From JANMES01 sp038329865 (GTDB lineage: Bacteria > Planctomycetota > Phycisphaerae > Tepidisphaerales > Tepidisphaeraceae), in contig JBBQNK010000019.1 of assembly GCA_038329865.1 (NCBI GenBank), forward strand, positions 1 through 64,000: a stretch of 64,000 nucleotides of DNA, written 5' to 3'. A model generated the notes under the pieces. That model saw nothing but the letters and a program-made list of their open reading frames with translations. It ran no database searches and had not been told where the DNA came from. Numbering within the stretch: position 1 is the stretch's first letter; the number at the start of each line of letters is the position of its first letter. Below are positions 18,192 through 26,172 of this stretch, piece by piece. A program made the position numbers and the translations under genes.

Positions 18192-19963
18192 TTACTCCAC
18201 CTTATTCAGCGGATCTCTCGCCGGCCCCATGACTACTTCGCCGGTCGCGGTAAATCGCGAACCGTGGCAGGGGCAGTCCCAGCTTTTCTCGATGCCGTTC
18301 CATCGCACGCTGCAGCCTAAGTGTGGGCAGACCGGCGAGAGCTTGTGCAGTTTGCCGTGTTCGTCGCGGTAGGCGGCGACGAGCTTCAGGCCGTGGCGGA
18401 TGATGGCGCCTTCGTTGCGCTTGAGCGCGGCTTCGTTCGGGACGTCGCCGGGGAAGACGTAGTCTTTGAACGTGGCGGCGGCGTTCATATTTTCGCGGAT
18501 GAACTCCATGATCGCAGCCGTCTGTTTACGCGAAGGGTCGTACAGCTTCTGCCACGGATTCTCGCGGCCCATGATCAGGTCGCGAACCAATATCGCGCCG
18601 AGCGATGCATGCGTCAGGCCCATGCCGCTGTCGCCGGTGATGCAGTAGACGTTCGGCTTGGCGGTGGGGCATGGCCGATGAAGGCGATGGCGTCTTCCGG
18701 CTCGTTCACCTGGCCGGACCAGCGGAACGTCGGCTTGTTCACTTTCGGGAATCGCTTGGCTACCCACGCCGCCAGTTCATCGAACGGCGATTCATCGCCC
18801 TCCGGCTGGCCGGTCTTGTGATCGGCGCCACCTACCAGCAGTACGTCGTGCTTTTCGTCGTCGATGGAGGAATCGATGCGAATGTAATGGTACGGCCGAA
18901 GTCGCGTGAGGGCGGCGGGCTCGCCGGTGTCCCAGTAAAGCGCATCCGTCACGCTCCCTTTCGGCACGAGACAGCCTACGACGTACGAGCGATAGCACGC
19001 CTGCTTGGTGTAAATGCCGGCCCAGTCGTTGATCGGCGTAGGCGTGTTGGTCGCGACGACGACTGCGTCGGCCGACACTTCGATCTCGCTGGCTGTTGTG
19101 ACTTTGCATTTCTCGCCCTTGGCAGGATCGCTGCCTTGCGCGTCAGTCACGCGCGTGTTGCAATAAATCTTCCCGCCTAGCTTTTCGATCGCCTTGCAAA
19201 GCCCGGCCAGGTATTTCTGCGGATGAAACCGCGCCTGCCGATGAAACTTGATCGCCGGGCCGGTGTTGAAATCGAGCGGAGCTCGATCCATCATTTCCGC
19301 GCCCGTGCCGGCATCCCGGGCGGCGGCGAGTTCTTCCTGCAGGTAGCCGGGCTTATCGGATGGAACTGCGAAGAGGTAGCCGTCGATCCGCGCGAAATCG
19401 CAGTCAATTTTTTCATCGGCCGCGATTTTCTCGATCAGCGCAATGCCGGCCGTGTGGCTTTCGTAGCAGATCTTCGCCGCCTCATCGCCGTGCATTTTCT
19501 TGATGGCGAGGAATCGGTCATCGACGGCGGCCGTGAGATGCGCACTCGTCCGCCCGGTTTGGCCGTCGCCGATGGGGCTGTCGTCGAGGACCATTACTTT
19601 CTTCCCTTCGCGCAGCAGCAAATACGCCGACGTGAGGCCGGCGATCCCGCCGCCGATGACGCAGATTTCGGTCGTCGCATTTGTCTTCAGGGCGGGGAAG
19701 TCGATGGGCGCAACGGTCTGCTGCCAGAGAGAAATCGTTACGCCGTCGGTGCTGTGCGGGAGCTGAGTGACTTTGCTGATCTGAAAACTGTAGCGAAGCG
19801 TAGGCGGGCGATATATCGGCAGATTTCTGAGAGCGCAGTAGGGGACGAAAAAAACGAGCAACAATAATAGAGACCGCTGCCGTATGGCGGTTAGCGATTC
19901 TGTTGTGGAGCAGATTGCAGCTCCGGCAGGATCGATAATTCGCGCCCTACGGCTATTCGGCAA
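18192..19963 (-). pseudogene. FAD-dependent oxidoreductase with C-terminal Rieske domain, frameshifted
   Basis: Two overlapping frames together encode one protein. The first half has an FAD-binding DAO domain (ICVIGGGIAGLTSAYLLL, then GRTSAHLTAAVDDRF). The second half resumes at 'PNVYCITGDSGMGLTHASLG' and ends with a Rieske [2Fe-2S] domain (CPHLGC...CPCH). The break is at the G-tract 18666-18669 (CCCC on the coding strand). One added C restores a continuous reading, ...IGHAPTAKPNVY. It may be a true inactivating mutation or a homopolymer sequencing error. The N-terminus is uncertain: conserved sequence begins near 19780, and the frame extends to 19963. Confidence 0.85.
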
Positions 19964-19966
19964 AAT

Positions 19967-20200
19967 CTACACGCCCACGGCCTCACGCGTTGCCGCGAGA
20001 GATTTCACGGCCCCGGTCGTAAACGCGTCGCCGCCGACGGCCCAGCTGCCGCTTTTGATTTCTTCCAGCAGCACCACGGTGTACGGGCGGAGCGGTTCAC
20101 CTTCGATGGACACCATCGCATCGGTGAGCTTCTGGATCATCTCCTGCTTCTGAGCGGGAGTGAACACACCTTCGATCATCTTGACTGTAACTAACGGCAT
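19967..20200 (-). CDS. 4-oxalocrotonate tautomerase family protein
   Basis: A 77-residue small tautomerase. Translation from ATG 20200 puts Pro directly after Met (MPLVTVKM), giving the catalytic N-terminal proline. Residues GVFTPAQKQEMIQKLTDAMVSIEGE and PYTVVLLEEIKSGSWAVGG follow the family pattern. A GGAGATTGGT precedes the start. It lies on the same strand as, and downstream of, a carboxymuconolactone-decarboxylase-like gene, separated by an inverted repeat. Both face a TetR gene, suggesting a small aromatic- or stress-related regulon (inference). Confidence 0.88.
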   Translation of the reverse strand: MPLVTVKMIEGVFTPAQKQEMIQKLTDAMVSIEGEPLRPYTVVLLEEIKSGSWAVGGDAFTTGAVKSLAATREAVGV

Positions 20201-20275
20201 ACCAATCTCCATTCGAGTTGCGGTTGGTTGTCGTCACACGAATTGCAACTCAATAACGCGTGTGACCATTTTGTT

Positions 20276-20395
20276 CCTCTCCCGGTACTCCGGGAAAGGG
20301 CAGGGTGAGGGTTCTGTCTCGATACCTGAATCTTTCGCGATGGGCACAGAACCCTCATCCCAACCTTCTCCCGGAATACCGGGAGAAGGAGTGAG
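20276..20395. repeat. CCCGG-type inverted pair with conserved loop, copy 1
   Basis: The left arm (20276-20317) contains CTCCCGGTACTCCGGGAAAG and then GGGTGAGGGTTCTGT. The right arm (20346-20395) is the complement with minor differences. The tip of each arm is itself palindromic. The ~28-bp loop resembles, in reverse complement, the loop of the element at 27429-27543. It lies between the tautomerase start and the decarboxylase stop. Confidence 0.87.
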
Positions 20396-20398
20396 AGA

Positions 20399-20701
20399 TC
20401 ACTCCAACGCGTGCGTGCCGTGCGTCATCGCGGCACCGGCCCGCAGAGCGGCGGCGATGAGCGTGGCTTCGGACAGTTCATGGTCGTTCGCGCCCGCTCG
20501 CCGCGCCTGCTTCGAGTGGATCTCGATGCAGTAGGGGCACTGGGTGGTGAGCGCCACGGCCACCGCGATCAGCTCCTTGTATTTCACGGGAATCGCGCCG
20601 GCCTTCACGGCGGCCTGGTCGAAGGCGACGAAGGCTTTGAACGTTTCCGGGGCCAACTCGCCGAGGGCTTTGAACTTTGCGAGATTCTTCATGTCGTACA
20701 T
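20399..20701 (-). CDS. Carboxymuconolactone decarboxylase / AhpD-like protein
   Basis: A 100-residue all-helical protein of the CMD/AhpD family. The motif CPYCIEIHSKQA contains the CxxC pair typical of AhpD-like disulfide or peroxide-related members, rather than true decarboxylases. Start ATG 20701 follows AAAGGAGTCTGCC, a strong ribosome-binding site. It is divergent from the TetR gene at 20865, so the regulator may control it. Confidence 0.88.
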   Translation of the reverse strand: MYDMKNLAKFKALGELAPETFKAFVAFDQAAVKAGAIPVKYKELIAVAVALTTQCPYCIEIHSKQARRAGANDHELSEATLIAAALRAGAAMTHGTHALE

Positions 20702-20801
20702 GGCAGACTCCTTTTTCACTGTTTTCTCTGCGTTTCGCCCGCTACGTCGCGGGTGATCGGCATCGACTGGAGGACTTTATCCAGCCTAAACTGTCGGAAC
20801 A

Positions 20802-20818
20802 GTGCACTTGTGGTACAC
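20802..20818. promoter_or_regulatory. Candidate TetR operator
   Basis: GTGCAC and GTACAC flank a 5-nt centre (TTGTG), forming a 17-bp near-palindrome with 5 of 6 half-site positions paired. It lies between the divergent tautomerase/decarboxylase genes and the TetR gene, where an autoregulatory operator would be expected. Only one copy was noticed. Confidence 0.35.
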
Positions 20819-20864
20819 CCCAGGGTTCACTGCGGGTAAACTGCGTTTCATGGAGGTGCGAGCC

Positions 20865-21563
20865 ATGCAATCGGCGAAGAAGAAGTCAGTTTCAGAGTTG
20901 TTCGGCCTGCCGGAAGCTCCCAAGACCGGCCGCGAGCGACTCGTTGCGGCGGCGATCGAATTGTTCTATCGAAACGGGTTCGGCGCGGTCGGTGTCGATC
21001 AGATCATCGCCACCGCGGGCGTGACCAAGACAACCTTCTACAAGCATTTTGAGGGGAAAGACGATCTGATGGTCGCGGCCGTTCAGCGGCGCGATGAGTG
21101 GGAGTCGGTCGCTTGGAAAAGGGCCGTGCGAGAGATTGCTGGCGAAGATCCGGCCCGGCAGTTCCTGGGAATGATCGACGTGATGGACCTCTGGTTCAAC
21201 GACCCGGAATTCTATGGCTGCATTTTCACCAACACGGCCATGGAATTTCCCAACCCGCACGATCCGGTCCACCAAGCGGCCGCCGCGTACAAGCGACGCA
21301 CGCGCGACGGCTGGCGCGATCTCGCCAAAGCCGGCGGGGCGGATGCGGCCGGCGCGGAAATCTTTGCCGACTGCTTCGCGACGATGGTCGAAGGCGCGCT
21401 GGTCATGCGACAAACCCACGGTCGAAACGACGCCGCAAGAATGGTCCGGCCGGCGGTGGAGCAGTTGATTCGTGCGTATCTGCCGGGTCGGGCGCAATCA
21501 GCCGATCCAACAGTTTCTCGTCCAGCAACGGGTAAAAAGAAAAGCCGAATGGTCCCGGCCTAG
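20865..21563 (+). CDS. TetR family transcriptional regulator
   Basis: A 232-residue one-component repressor. The N-terminal helix-turn-helix is clear: RERLVAAAIELFYRNGFGAVGVDQIIATAGVTKTTFYKHFEGKDDLM. The C-terminal ligand domain contains 'WFNDPEFYGCIFTNTAMEFPNP', a TetR subgroup pattern. ATG 20865 is preferred over 20850 because GGAGGTGCGAGCC lies just before it. It is divergent from the CMD and tautomerase genes, a common arrangement for an inducible detoxification unit. Confidence 0.92.
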   Translation: MQSAKKKSVSELFGLPEAPKTGRERLVAAAIELFYRNGFGAVGVDQIIATAGVTKTTFYKHFEGKDDLMVAAVQRRDEWESVAWKRAVREIAGEDPARQFLGMIDVMDLWFNDPEFYGCIFTNTAMEFPNPHDPVHQAAAAYKRRTRDGWRDLAKAGGADAAGAEIFADCFATMVEGALVMRQTHGRNDAARMVRPAVEQLIRAYLPGRAQSADPTVSRPATGKKKSRMVPA

Positions 21564-21609
21564 TCGCGGGGCAATCGGATTTGTGTGGTCGCTCGCGATC
21601 GGGCTCCGT

Positions 21610-21927
21610 TCAATCCTTCGACGTCACATCAAGCAGCTTACCGAGCATTTGATCGGCCGCCCGGGTGATCGTCGCGCTGGCGGTGTACATTTCTTTGCTT
21701 TGAATGGTGTGGACGACATCGGCGGTCAGGTCTGTAATGGCTGATGATGCGCCGGTCAGCATCGCCAGGTTCGGCTGCCTGTCGATCGTGGCGGCGTCGA
21801 TTTGCTGGCCGTTCGTGTCCTGAGCACCGTAGTCGCCGGAGAACATATTCGCCACCTTGTACGCAGCGACGTTCAGCAGCGTGTTGGTGGCAGAAAACCC
21901 TGAAAGCGACGTATTAAATGAAGTCAT
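21610..21927 (-). CDS. Flagellar rod/hook-type short protein
   Basis: About 105 residues. The N-terminus (MTSFNTSLSGFSATNTLLNVAAYKVANM) resembles the N-terminal helix of FlgB/FlgC-type rod proteins. The C-terminus (DLTADVVHTIQSKEMYTASATITRAADQMLGKLLDV) resembles the C-terminal helix of FlgC, FlgG and FlgE. The segment between is very short, so it could be a reduced FlgC-like protein. The usual ANxxN motif is degenerate (VANM). No other flagellar genes adjoin. The start could also be ATG 21936. Confidence 0.7.
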   Translation of the reverse strand: MTSFNTSLSGFSATNTLLNVAAYKVANMFSGDYGAQDTNGQQIDAATIDRQPNLAMLTGASSAITDLTADVVHTIQSKEMYTASATITRAADQMLGKLLDVTSKD

Positions 21928-22101
21928 GATACTCATGCGACTAACATCGAATTCATCCGTACGGCCGACAAATGGAGGCAATTTGATTCTGGCAGGTCTC
22001 GTAATGTTGAGTGGAAGTTGGCGACATTTTGATTGCAATCAATTCGATAAGTTGGGTCAATTGTCGGGGGCTGGGAGGTTTGATGTTTAGTAAGAGCGAT
22101 G

Positions 22102-22170
22102 GTTTAGCCGCCCCGCGTGCGGGGAGCGCTTTCTCCGATCGTAACTCGCCCCGCCGCGGGGCGGCTAAAC
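22102..22170. repeat. GC-rich self-palindromic inverted pair (GCCGCCCCGC arms)
   Basis: The left arm, GTTTAGCCGCCCCGC..., and the right arm, ...GCGGGGCGGCTAAAC, are complementary over about 22 bp with a 24-bp loop. Each arm contains a small palindrome (CCCCGC/GCGGGG). It is located between the rod-like protein and rex. Confidence 0.85.
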
Positions 22171-22206
22171 AAATCAGGGAAGGTAACTCGGTGAAGTCGG
22201 CTCGCT

Positions 22207-22851
22207 TTATGTGAGAGGCGATAGATTCGCCTGGAAGCTCAACTGCTCAAGCTGCACCGCAAGGTCCACCGCATTGAGCGCGATGTTGGGAGGCACGGTC
22301 AAACTGGTCGGCGCGAAATTCATGATGCCACGAATGCCGGCGGCGATGAGTTGGTCGGCCACCGGTTGGGCGGCGTCGGCGGGGACGGCGAGGATCGCCA
22401 GGCGGATCGACTGCTTGGCAATCGTGTCCGCCAGCTCCGCCAGCGGCTGGACGGTGAATTGCGCCATCTTTTTCCCGACCTTCCCAGAATCGGCATCAAA
22501 GACGGCGGCAAGGCGGAAGCCCTTGGCGTCGAAACCTTTGTAAGTCATCAACGCCCGACCGAGATTGCCTGCCCCGATGAGCAATACGTTCCAGGTTTTG
22601 TCAGTCCCGAGAATCTTGCGAACTTGGCCGATGAGGTCTTCCACGCGGTAGCCGATGCCGGGATGGCCGAACTGCCCGAAGTAGGCCAAGTCCTTGCGGA
22701 CTTGGGCATCGGTCAGCCCCAGCGACTCGCCGAGTTGCTTGGAAGAGATCGTCCGCCGGTCCTTCCGCTTGAAGGCTTCCAGCTGACGCAGGTACAAGCT
22801 GAGCCGACGGACGGCGGGGTTGGGGATGAGTTCCGGGCGGGTCGGCTCCAT
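22207..22851 (-). CDS. rex: Redox-sensing transcriptional repressor Rex
   Basis: A 214-residue NADH/NAD+ sensor. The N-terminal winged helix (VRRLSLYLRQLEAF...QLGESLGLTDAQVRKDLAYFGQFG) is followed by the Rossmann domain with GAGNLGRAL. The C-terminal residues FAPTSLTVPPNIALNAVDLAVQLEQLSF match the Rex domain-swapped helix. It probably represses fermentation and respiration genes when NADH is low. No Rex-type operator (TTGTGAA...TTCACAA) was noticed in the window. Confidence 0.96.
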   Translation of the reverse strand: MEPTRPELIPNPAVRRLSLYLRQLEAFKRKDRRTISSKQLGESLGLTDAQVRKDLAYFGQFGHPGIGYRVEDLIGQVRKILGTDKTWNVLLIGAGNLGRALMTYKGFDAKGFRLAAVFDADSGKVGKKMAQFTVQPLAELADTIAKQSIRLAILAVPADAAQPVADQLIAAGIRGIMNFAPTSLTVPPNIALNAVDLAVQLEQLSFQANLSPLT

Positions 22852-23233
22852 GGTGGAAGGGATTATTTCGTTCGGGAGGGTAGCGTCAAGGGAGGACGTA
22901 GGACTTAGGATTGAGGACTTAGGACTTAGTGAAGTGAAGAAGCGTGGATCTTAGCGCTTACTAAGTCCTAAGTCCTTAGTCCTAAGTCTTACTTCTCTGT
23001 CGTATCCTGAGCATTTCTCGGACGTTGCGCACCCAGGCATTCCTTGACACTATTTTGCGGCTTTGCTACGTTTCGGACTCGCTGTGAGCAGTGCGGGAGT
23101 GATTTGTAGAGTGTCAGAGATGCGCGATCCGCGGCTTTTGCCGGATCGAGTGAGCACCTTCCGATTGAACATCTTTGCGTGTGCCCTGGCCGGAGTCGTC
23201 GTCGAAAAATAACGGGCACTGGAGAGTTTCCTG
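22852..23233. other. Divergent spacer between rex and a secreted protein gene
   Basis: This 382 bp spacer contains the heptamer repeat at 22892-22990 and then a sigma-70-like pair: TTGACA (23044-23049), 17 bp, TACGTT (23067-23072). That promoter would drive the gene at 23234 with a leader of about 155 nt. The leader includes a GC-rich hairpin-forming stretch near 23125-23150 (GATCCG...CGGATC). No coding sequence was recognised here. Confidence 0.5.
22892..22990. repeat. Heptamer-arm inverted repeat (GGACTTA unit), copy 1
   Basis: The left arm reads GGACGTA, GGACTTA, GGATTGA, GGACTTA, GGACTTA, GTGAAG. The right arm reads CTAAGTC, CTAAGTC, CTTAGTC, CTAAGTC. It lies in the divergent spacer upstream of rex. 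Sister copies are at 51167-51249 and 60756-60830. Confidence 0.9.
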
Positions 23234-24352
23234 ATGAATCGCCGTTTTTGCGTCTGGACCGTCGTGCTAGGGATGAGCTGTGGCGCTTCGATGGCGTTTG
23301 CCCAGGTCACTCCCACCACTAATCCCTCGGCAGTTCCCGGAATTTCGACCGACTCCAAAGGCAGTCCCGCGATTTCTCCTCCTCAAAAACTTGAAATCGA
23401 TTCTTTCGTCAGGGCGGAAGTCCAGATCTTGCTCACCGGCCCCGCGACGGACCAGCAGAAGGCGCGAGACCGCCTGATCAAGGAAGCCCCCGGCGCCGCC
23501 AATGGAATTACCGCTCAATATTTAGATTCTTACGCGAACTCGATCGATCAACAGGTGCTTGCTGCGCTCAAAACGCAACCGGGGTTGCGCGTTCGCCTGA
23601 ACCTGGCGATCGTATCGGCACGCGTGGCCGAGGCGACGAATTCCAGCCAGCAGGCGGCTTCGGTTGAAGCGCTGCTGAACGACCCGGCCGAGGCGGTCGT
23701 GCTGTGGGGCATGAAGACGGCCAAGTTCATCCTGCCGACGATGCTCCAGGTGCAGGTCGGCAAGAACACGCTCCTGCCGCTGATGGTGACGGTCGCCCTG
23801 AAATACCCCGGCCCGGTGCTCGACGAAGCGTACCAGGGCTTGACGCTTAATCCTTTGAACGTCGCTCAGCCGAAAAATGCCGCCGCCGCTCGGGCACAGA
23901 TCACGGCCGTCATCGATACGCTGCAGAATCTTCTCTCGCAGCGCAACGCGCAGTGGGCCGCAGGCGTGCCGAAAGAACCGACGCTCGATACGCAGGCCAC
24001 CAGCTTCCTGATCATCGTCGCCGTCTGGAATGACCAAACCCCCGCGCAGCAGCGGCAGACGTTGCAGTTGATGCACGATCTTCTCGATAGCGCCCAGAAT
24101 GCCTACGGAAACGCGGCCGACAAGCGCGATCTGTACGATCTGATTACCAAGGTCGTAAGCGGTTTTTCCGTCGTCGGAAGCACGCTGAATGACGCGACGT
24201 TGACCGAAGCCGTGAAGGAAGCAAAGAAAATCACCCCCACGACGCCTGCTCCGCAAGTAGCGGCAGCATGCAAGTCGCTGCTTAGCGCCGTGGAGGCCCT
24301 GCCGCAGATGCAGGCACCCGCAACCCCGCCGGCGCCGGTCACCCGCAACTGA
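23234..24352 (+). CDS. Secreted helical-repeat protein of unknown function
   Basis: No family recognised. A signal peptide of about 24 residues (MNRRFCVWTVVLGMSCGASMAFAQ) precedes a Thr/Pro-rich linker (VTPTTNPSAVPG). The rest of the 372 residues is almost all alpha-helical, with Ala/Leu-rich helix pairs that resemble HEAT/ARM-like repeats (QASVEALLNDPAEAVVLWGMK). The end is again Pro/Ala-rich. A candidate promoter lies 160 bp upstream. It precedes the oligopeptide transporter locus by 64 bp; a link is possible but unproven. Confidence 0.6.
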   Translation: MNRRFCVWTVVLGMSCGASMAFAQVTPTTNPSAVPGISTDSKGSPAISPPQKLEIDSFVRAEVQILLTGPATDQQKARDRLIKEAPGAANGITAQYLDSYANSIDQQVLAALKTQPGLRVRLNLAIVSARVAEATNSSQQAASVEALLNDPAEAVVLWGMKTAKFILPTMLQVQVGKNTLLPLMVTVALKYPGPVLDEAYQGLTLNPLNVAQPKNAAAARAQITAVIDTLQNLLSQRNAQWAAGVPKEPTLDTQATSFLIIVAVWNDQTPAQQRQTLQLMHDLLDSAQNAYGNAADKRDLYDLITKVVSGFSVVGSTLNDATLTEAVKEAKKITPTTPAPQVAAACKSLLSAVEALPQMQAPATPPAPVTRN

Positions 24353-24416
24353 TTTCGCACCGGCCGTACAGGCCGCATGCTCGCTCCCGGGCAATTCCGC
24401 GGTTATAAATTGACGC

Positions 24417-26069
24417 ATGAGCAAACGGCATTCGTACACGACGCTCCTGGCTTCGTTTCTGATTCTCCTTGGCCTTCTGATCGCTCCCACACTCGCCGGC
24501 CGCAAGGCGGGGTTCACTTTCATCAACCGCGGCGAAGTTAACACGCTTGACCCAAACCGCATGTCGTGGGTGCAGGACATCCGCATTGGCTACGCGCTGT
24601 GGGAAGGCTTGTACGCGCTCGACCCCGACACGCTCGATCCCACGCCCGGCGCGGCCGAGAAAATTGATGTCAGTGCCGGCAAAACCGTCTACACCTTCCA
24701 TCTCCGCGCCGACGGCAAGTGGAGCAACGGCGAGCCGGTCACCAGCGCCGATTTCGTCTTCGCCTGGCGGCGCATGCTGCAGGAGCCCGGCGATTACACG
24801 TACCTCTTCTACTACATCAACGGCGCGCAGGCGTACGAAAAAGCCTACACCGCTGACCCAAAGACGGCCGACTTCAAAACCGTCGGCATTGAAGCGCCGG
24901 ACGCGAACACGCTCGTCGTGAAGCTCGCCCATCCGGTTACCTTCTTCGCAGACTTGTGCGCCTTCCCCACGTTCTTCCCGCTGAACGAAAAGTCGATGGA
25001 GAAGTTCAAACAGACCGACCCCGCCGGCCGCAGCACGTACGCCGGCGAGTTTATCCGTCCGCCGAACCTCATCACCAACGGGCCGTACAAGCTCACCAGT
25101 TGGACTCTCAAAGTCGGCCAGCGGATGGACGCCAATCCGTTCTACTGGGACGCGAAGAACGTGAAGTGCAAAGCGATCGAAGCCGTCAGCGTCGAAGACC
25201 CGCTGCTGGCATATCAGAAGTACGACCAGGGCGAAGTCGACTGGCTCGCCGAGCCGACCGGTGAGATTGCGTCTGAAATGAAAAAAGCCGGCCGGAAGGA
25301 CATTCACATCTTCCCGTCGTTCGGCACTTATTTTTACAGCATCAACTGCCAGCCGAAACTGCCTGGCGGTCGAGTGAATCCAATGGCGGACGCACGCGTG
25401 CGGCAGGCGCTGGCGATGTCGATTGACAAGCAGCCGATCGTCGACAACGTCACTCGCTTAGGCGAGCCGATCACCAGTCAATACGTGCCGGCCAGTTCGT
25501 TCCCCACATACAAAGCCCCGCCGGGCCTGCCGAAGGATTTCGCGAAGGCGAAGGAGTTGCTCGCGGCGGCCGGTTATCCGGAAGGGAAAGGCTTTCCCAA
25601 GCTCACGCTGCTCTATAACACGGAGGGCGATCACAAGCCGATTGCCGAGTACGTTCGCAAGCAGTGGGCCGACAATTTGGGCATCAACGTTGAGCTGGAA
25701 GGCGTCGAGATCAAGCAGTTCAGCCAGCGGCTGCACAATAAGGATTACGACATCGCCCGCGCCAGTTGGTATGGAGATTACCCCGACATCTCGACCTTCA
25801 CCGACAAATTCAAATCCGACAGCCTGAACAACGACGCCGGCTGGGTAAATCCGCAATTCGACGAATTGCTGAAGAAGGCCGAGTTTGAGGGAGACGTGCA
25901 GAAGCGGCTCGACATTCTCGCCAAGGCCGAGGACATTCTGCTGCAGGAAGCGCCGCTGATCCCGCTCTATCACTACGTGAACAAGTACGCGTTTAGAGAC
26001 AACGTGCAGGGCATTCCGCTGAACGCGCGGAATATGGTGGTGTTTAAAAAAGTGACAGCGGGACGATAG
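24417..26069 (+). CDS. Peptide ABC transporter substrate-binding protein (set 1)
   Basis: A 550-residue family 5 extracellular solute-binding protein (OppA/DppA type). The signal peptide covers about residues 1-27 (TLLASFLILLGLLIAPTLA). The family signature near the N-terminus is 'GEVNTLDPNRMSWVQDIRIGYALWEGLYALDPDTL', and 'DGKWSNGEPVTSADFVFAWRRML' follows. It binds oligopeptides or similar solutes and delivers them to the membrane permeases encoded next. It is followed by a heptamer repeat, then an OppB-type permease. Confidence 0.93.
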   Translation: MSKRHSYTTLLASFLILLGLLIAPTLAGRKAGFTFINRGEVNTLDPNRMSWVQDIRIGYALWEGLYALDPDTLDPTPGAAEKIDVSAGKTVYTFHLRADGKWSNGEPVTSADFVFAWRRMLQEPGDYTYLFYYINGAQAYEKAYTADPKTADFKTVGIEAPDANTLVVKLAHPVTFFADLCAFPTFFPLNEKSMEKFKQTDPAGRSTYAGEFIRPPNLITNGPYKLTSWTLKVGQRMDANPFYWDAKNVKCKAIEAVSVEDPLLAYQKYDQGEVDWLAEPTGEIASEMKKAGRKDIHIFPSFGTYFYSINCQPKLPGGRVNPMADARVRQALAMSIDKQPIVDNVTRLGEPITSQYVPASSFPTYKAPPGLPKDFAKAKELLAAAGYPEGKGFPKLTLLYNTEGDHKPIAEYVRKQWADNLGINVELEGVEIKQFSQRLHNKDYDIARASWYGDYPDISTFTDKFKSDSLNNDAGWVNPQFDELLKKAEFEGDVQKRLDILAKAEDILLQEAPLIPLYHYVNKYAFRDNVQGIPLNARNMVVFKKVTAGR

Positions 26070-26075
26070 ATTTGG

Positions 26076-26160
26076 AAATGCAGAATGCAGAATGCAAATT
26101 GCAGAATTTCAGACTGAAGTATTTACATTCTGCACTCTGCATTCTGCGTTCTGCATTTTT
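26076..26160. repeat. Heptamer-arm inverted repeat (AATGCAG unit)
   Basis: The left arm is AATGCAG, AATGCAG, AATGCAA, ATTGCAG. The right arm is TTCTGCA, CTCTGCA, TTCTGCG, TTCTGCA followed by six Ts. It starts 7 bp after the solute-binding gene and ends 13 bp before the permease gene. The T-run after the right arm makes it terminator-like on the plus strand, so it could attenuate transport expression. Confidence 0.88.
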
Positions 26161-26172
26161 TCACGAGCCACG

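Noticed and set aside
18614..18767. Programmed frameshift in the FAD-Rieske gene
   Set aside because: No slippery heptamer with downstream structure was evident; a simple one-base loss in a homopolymer is enough.
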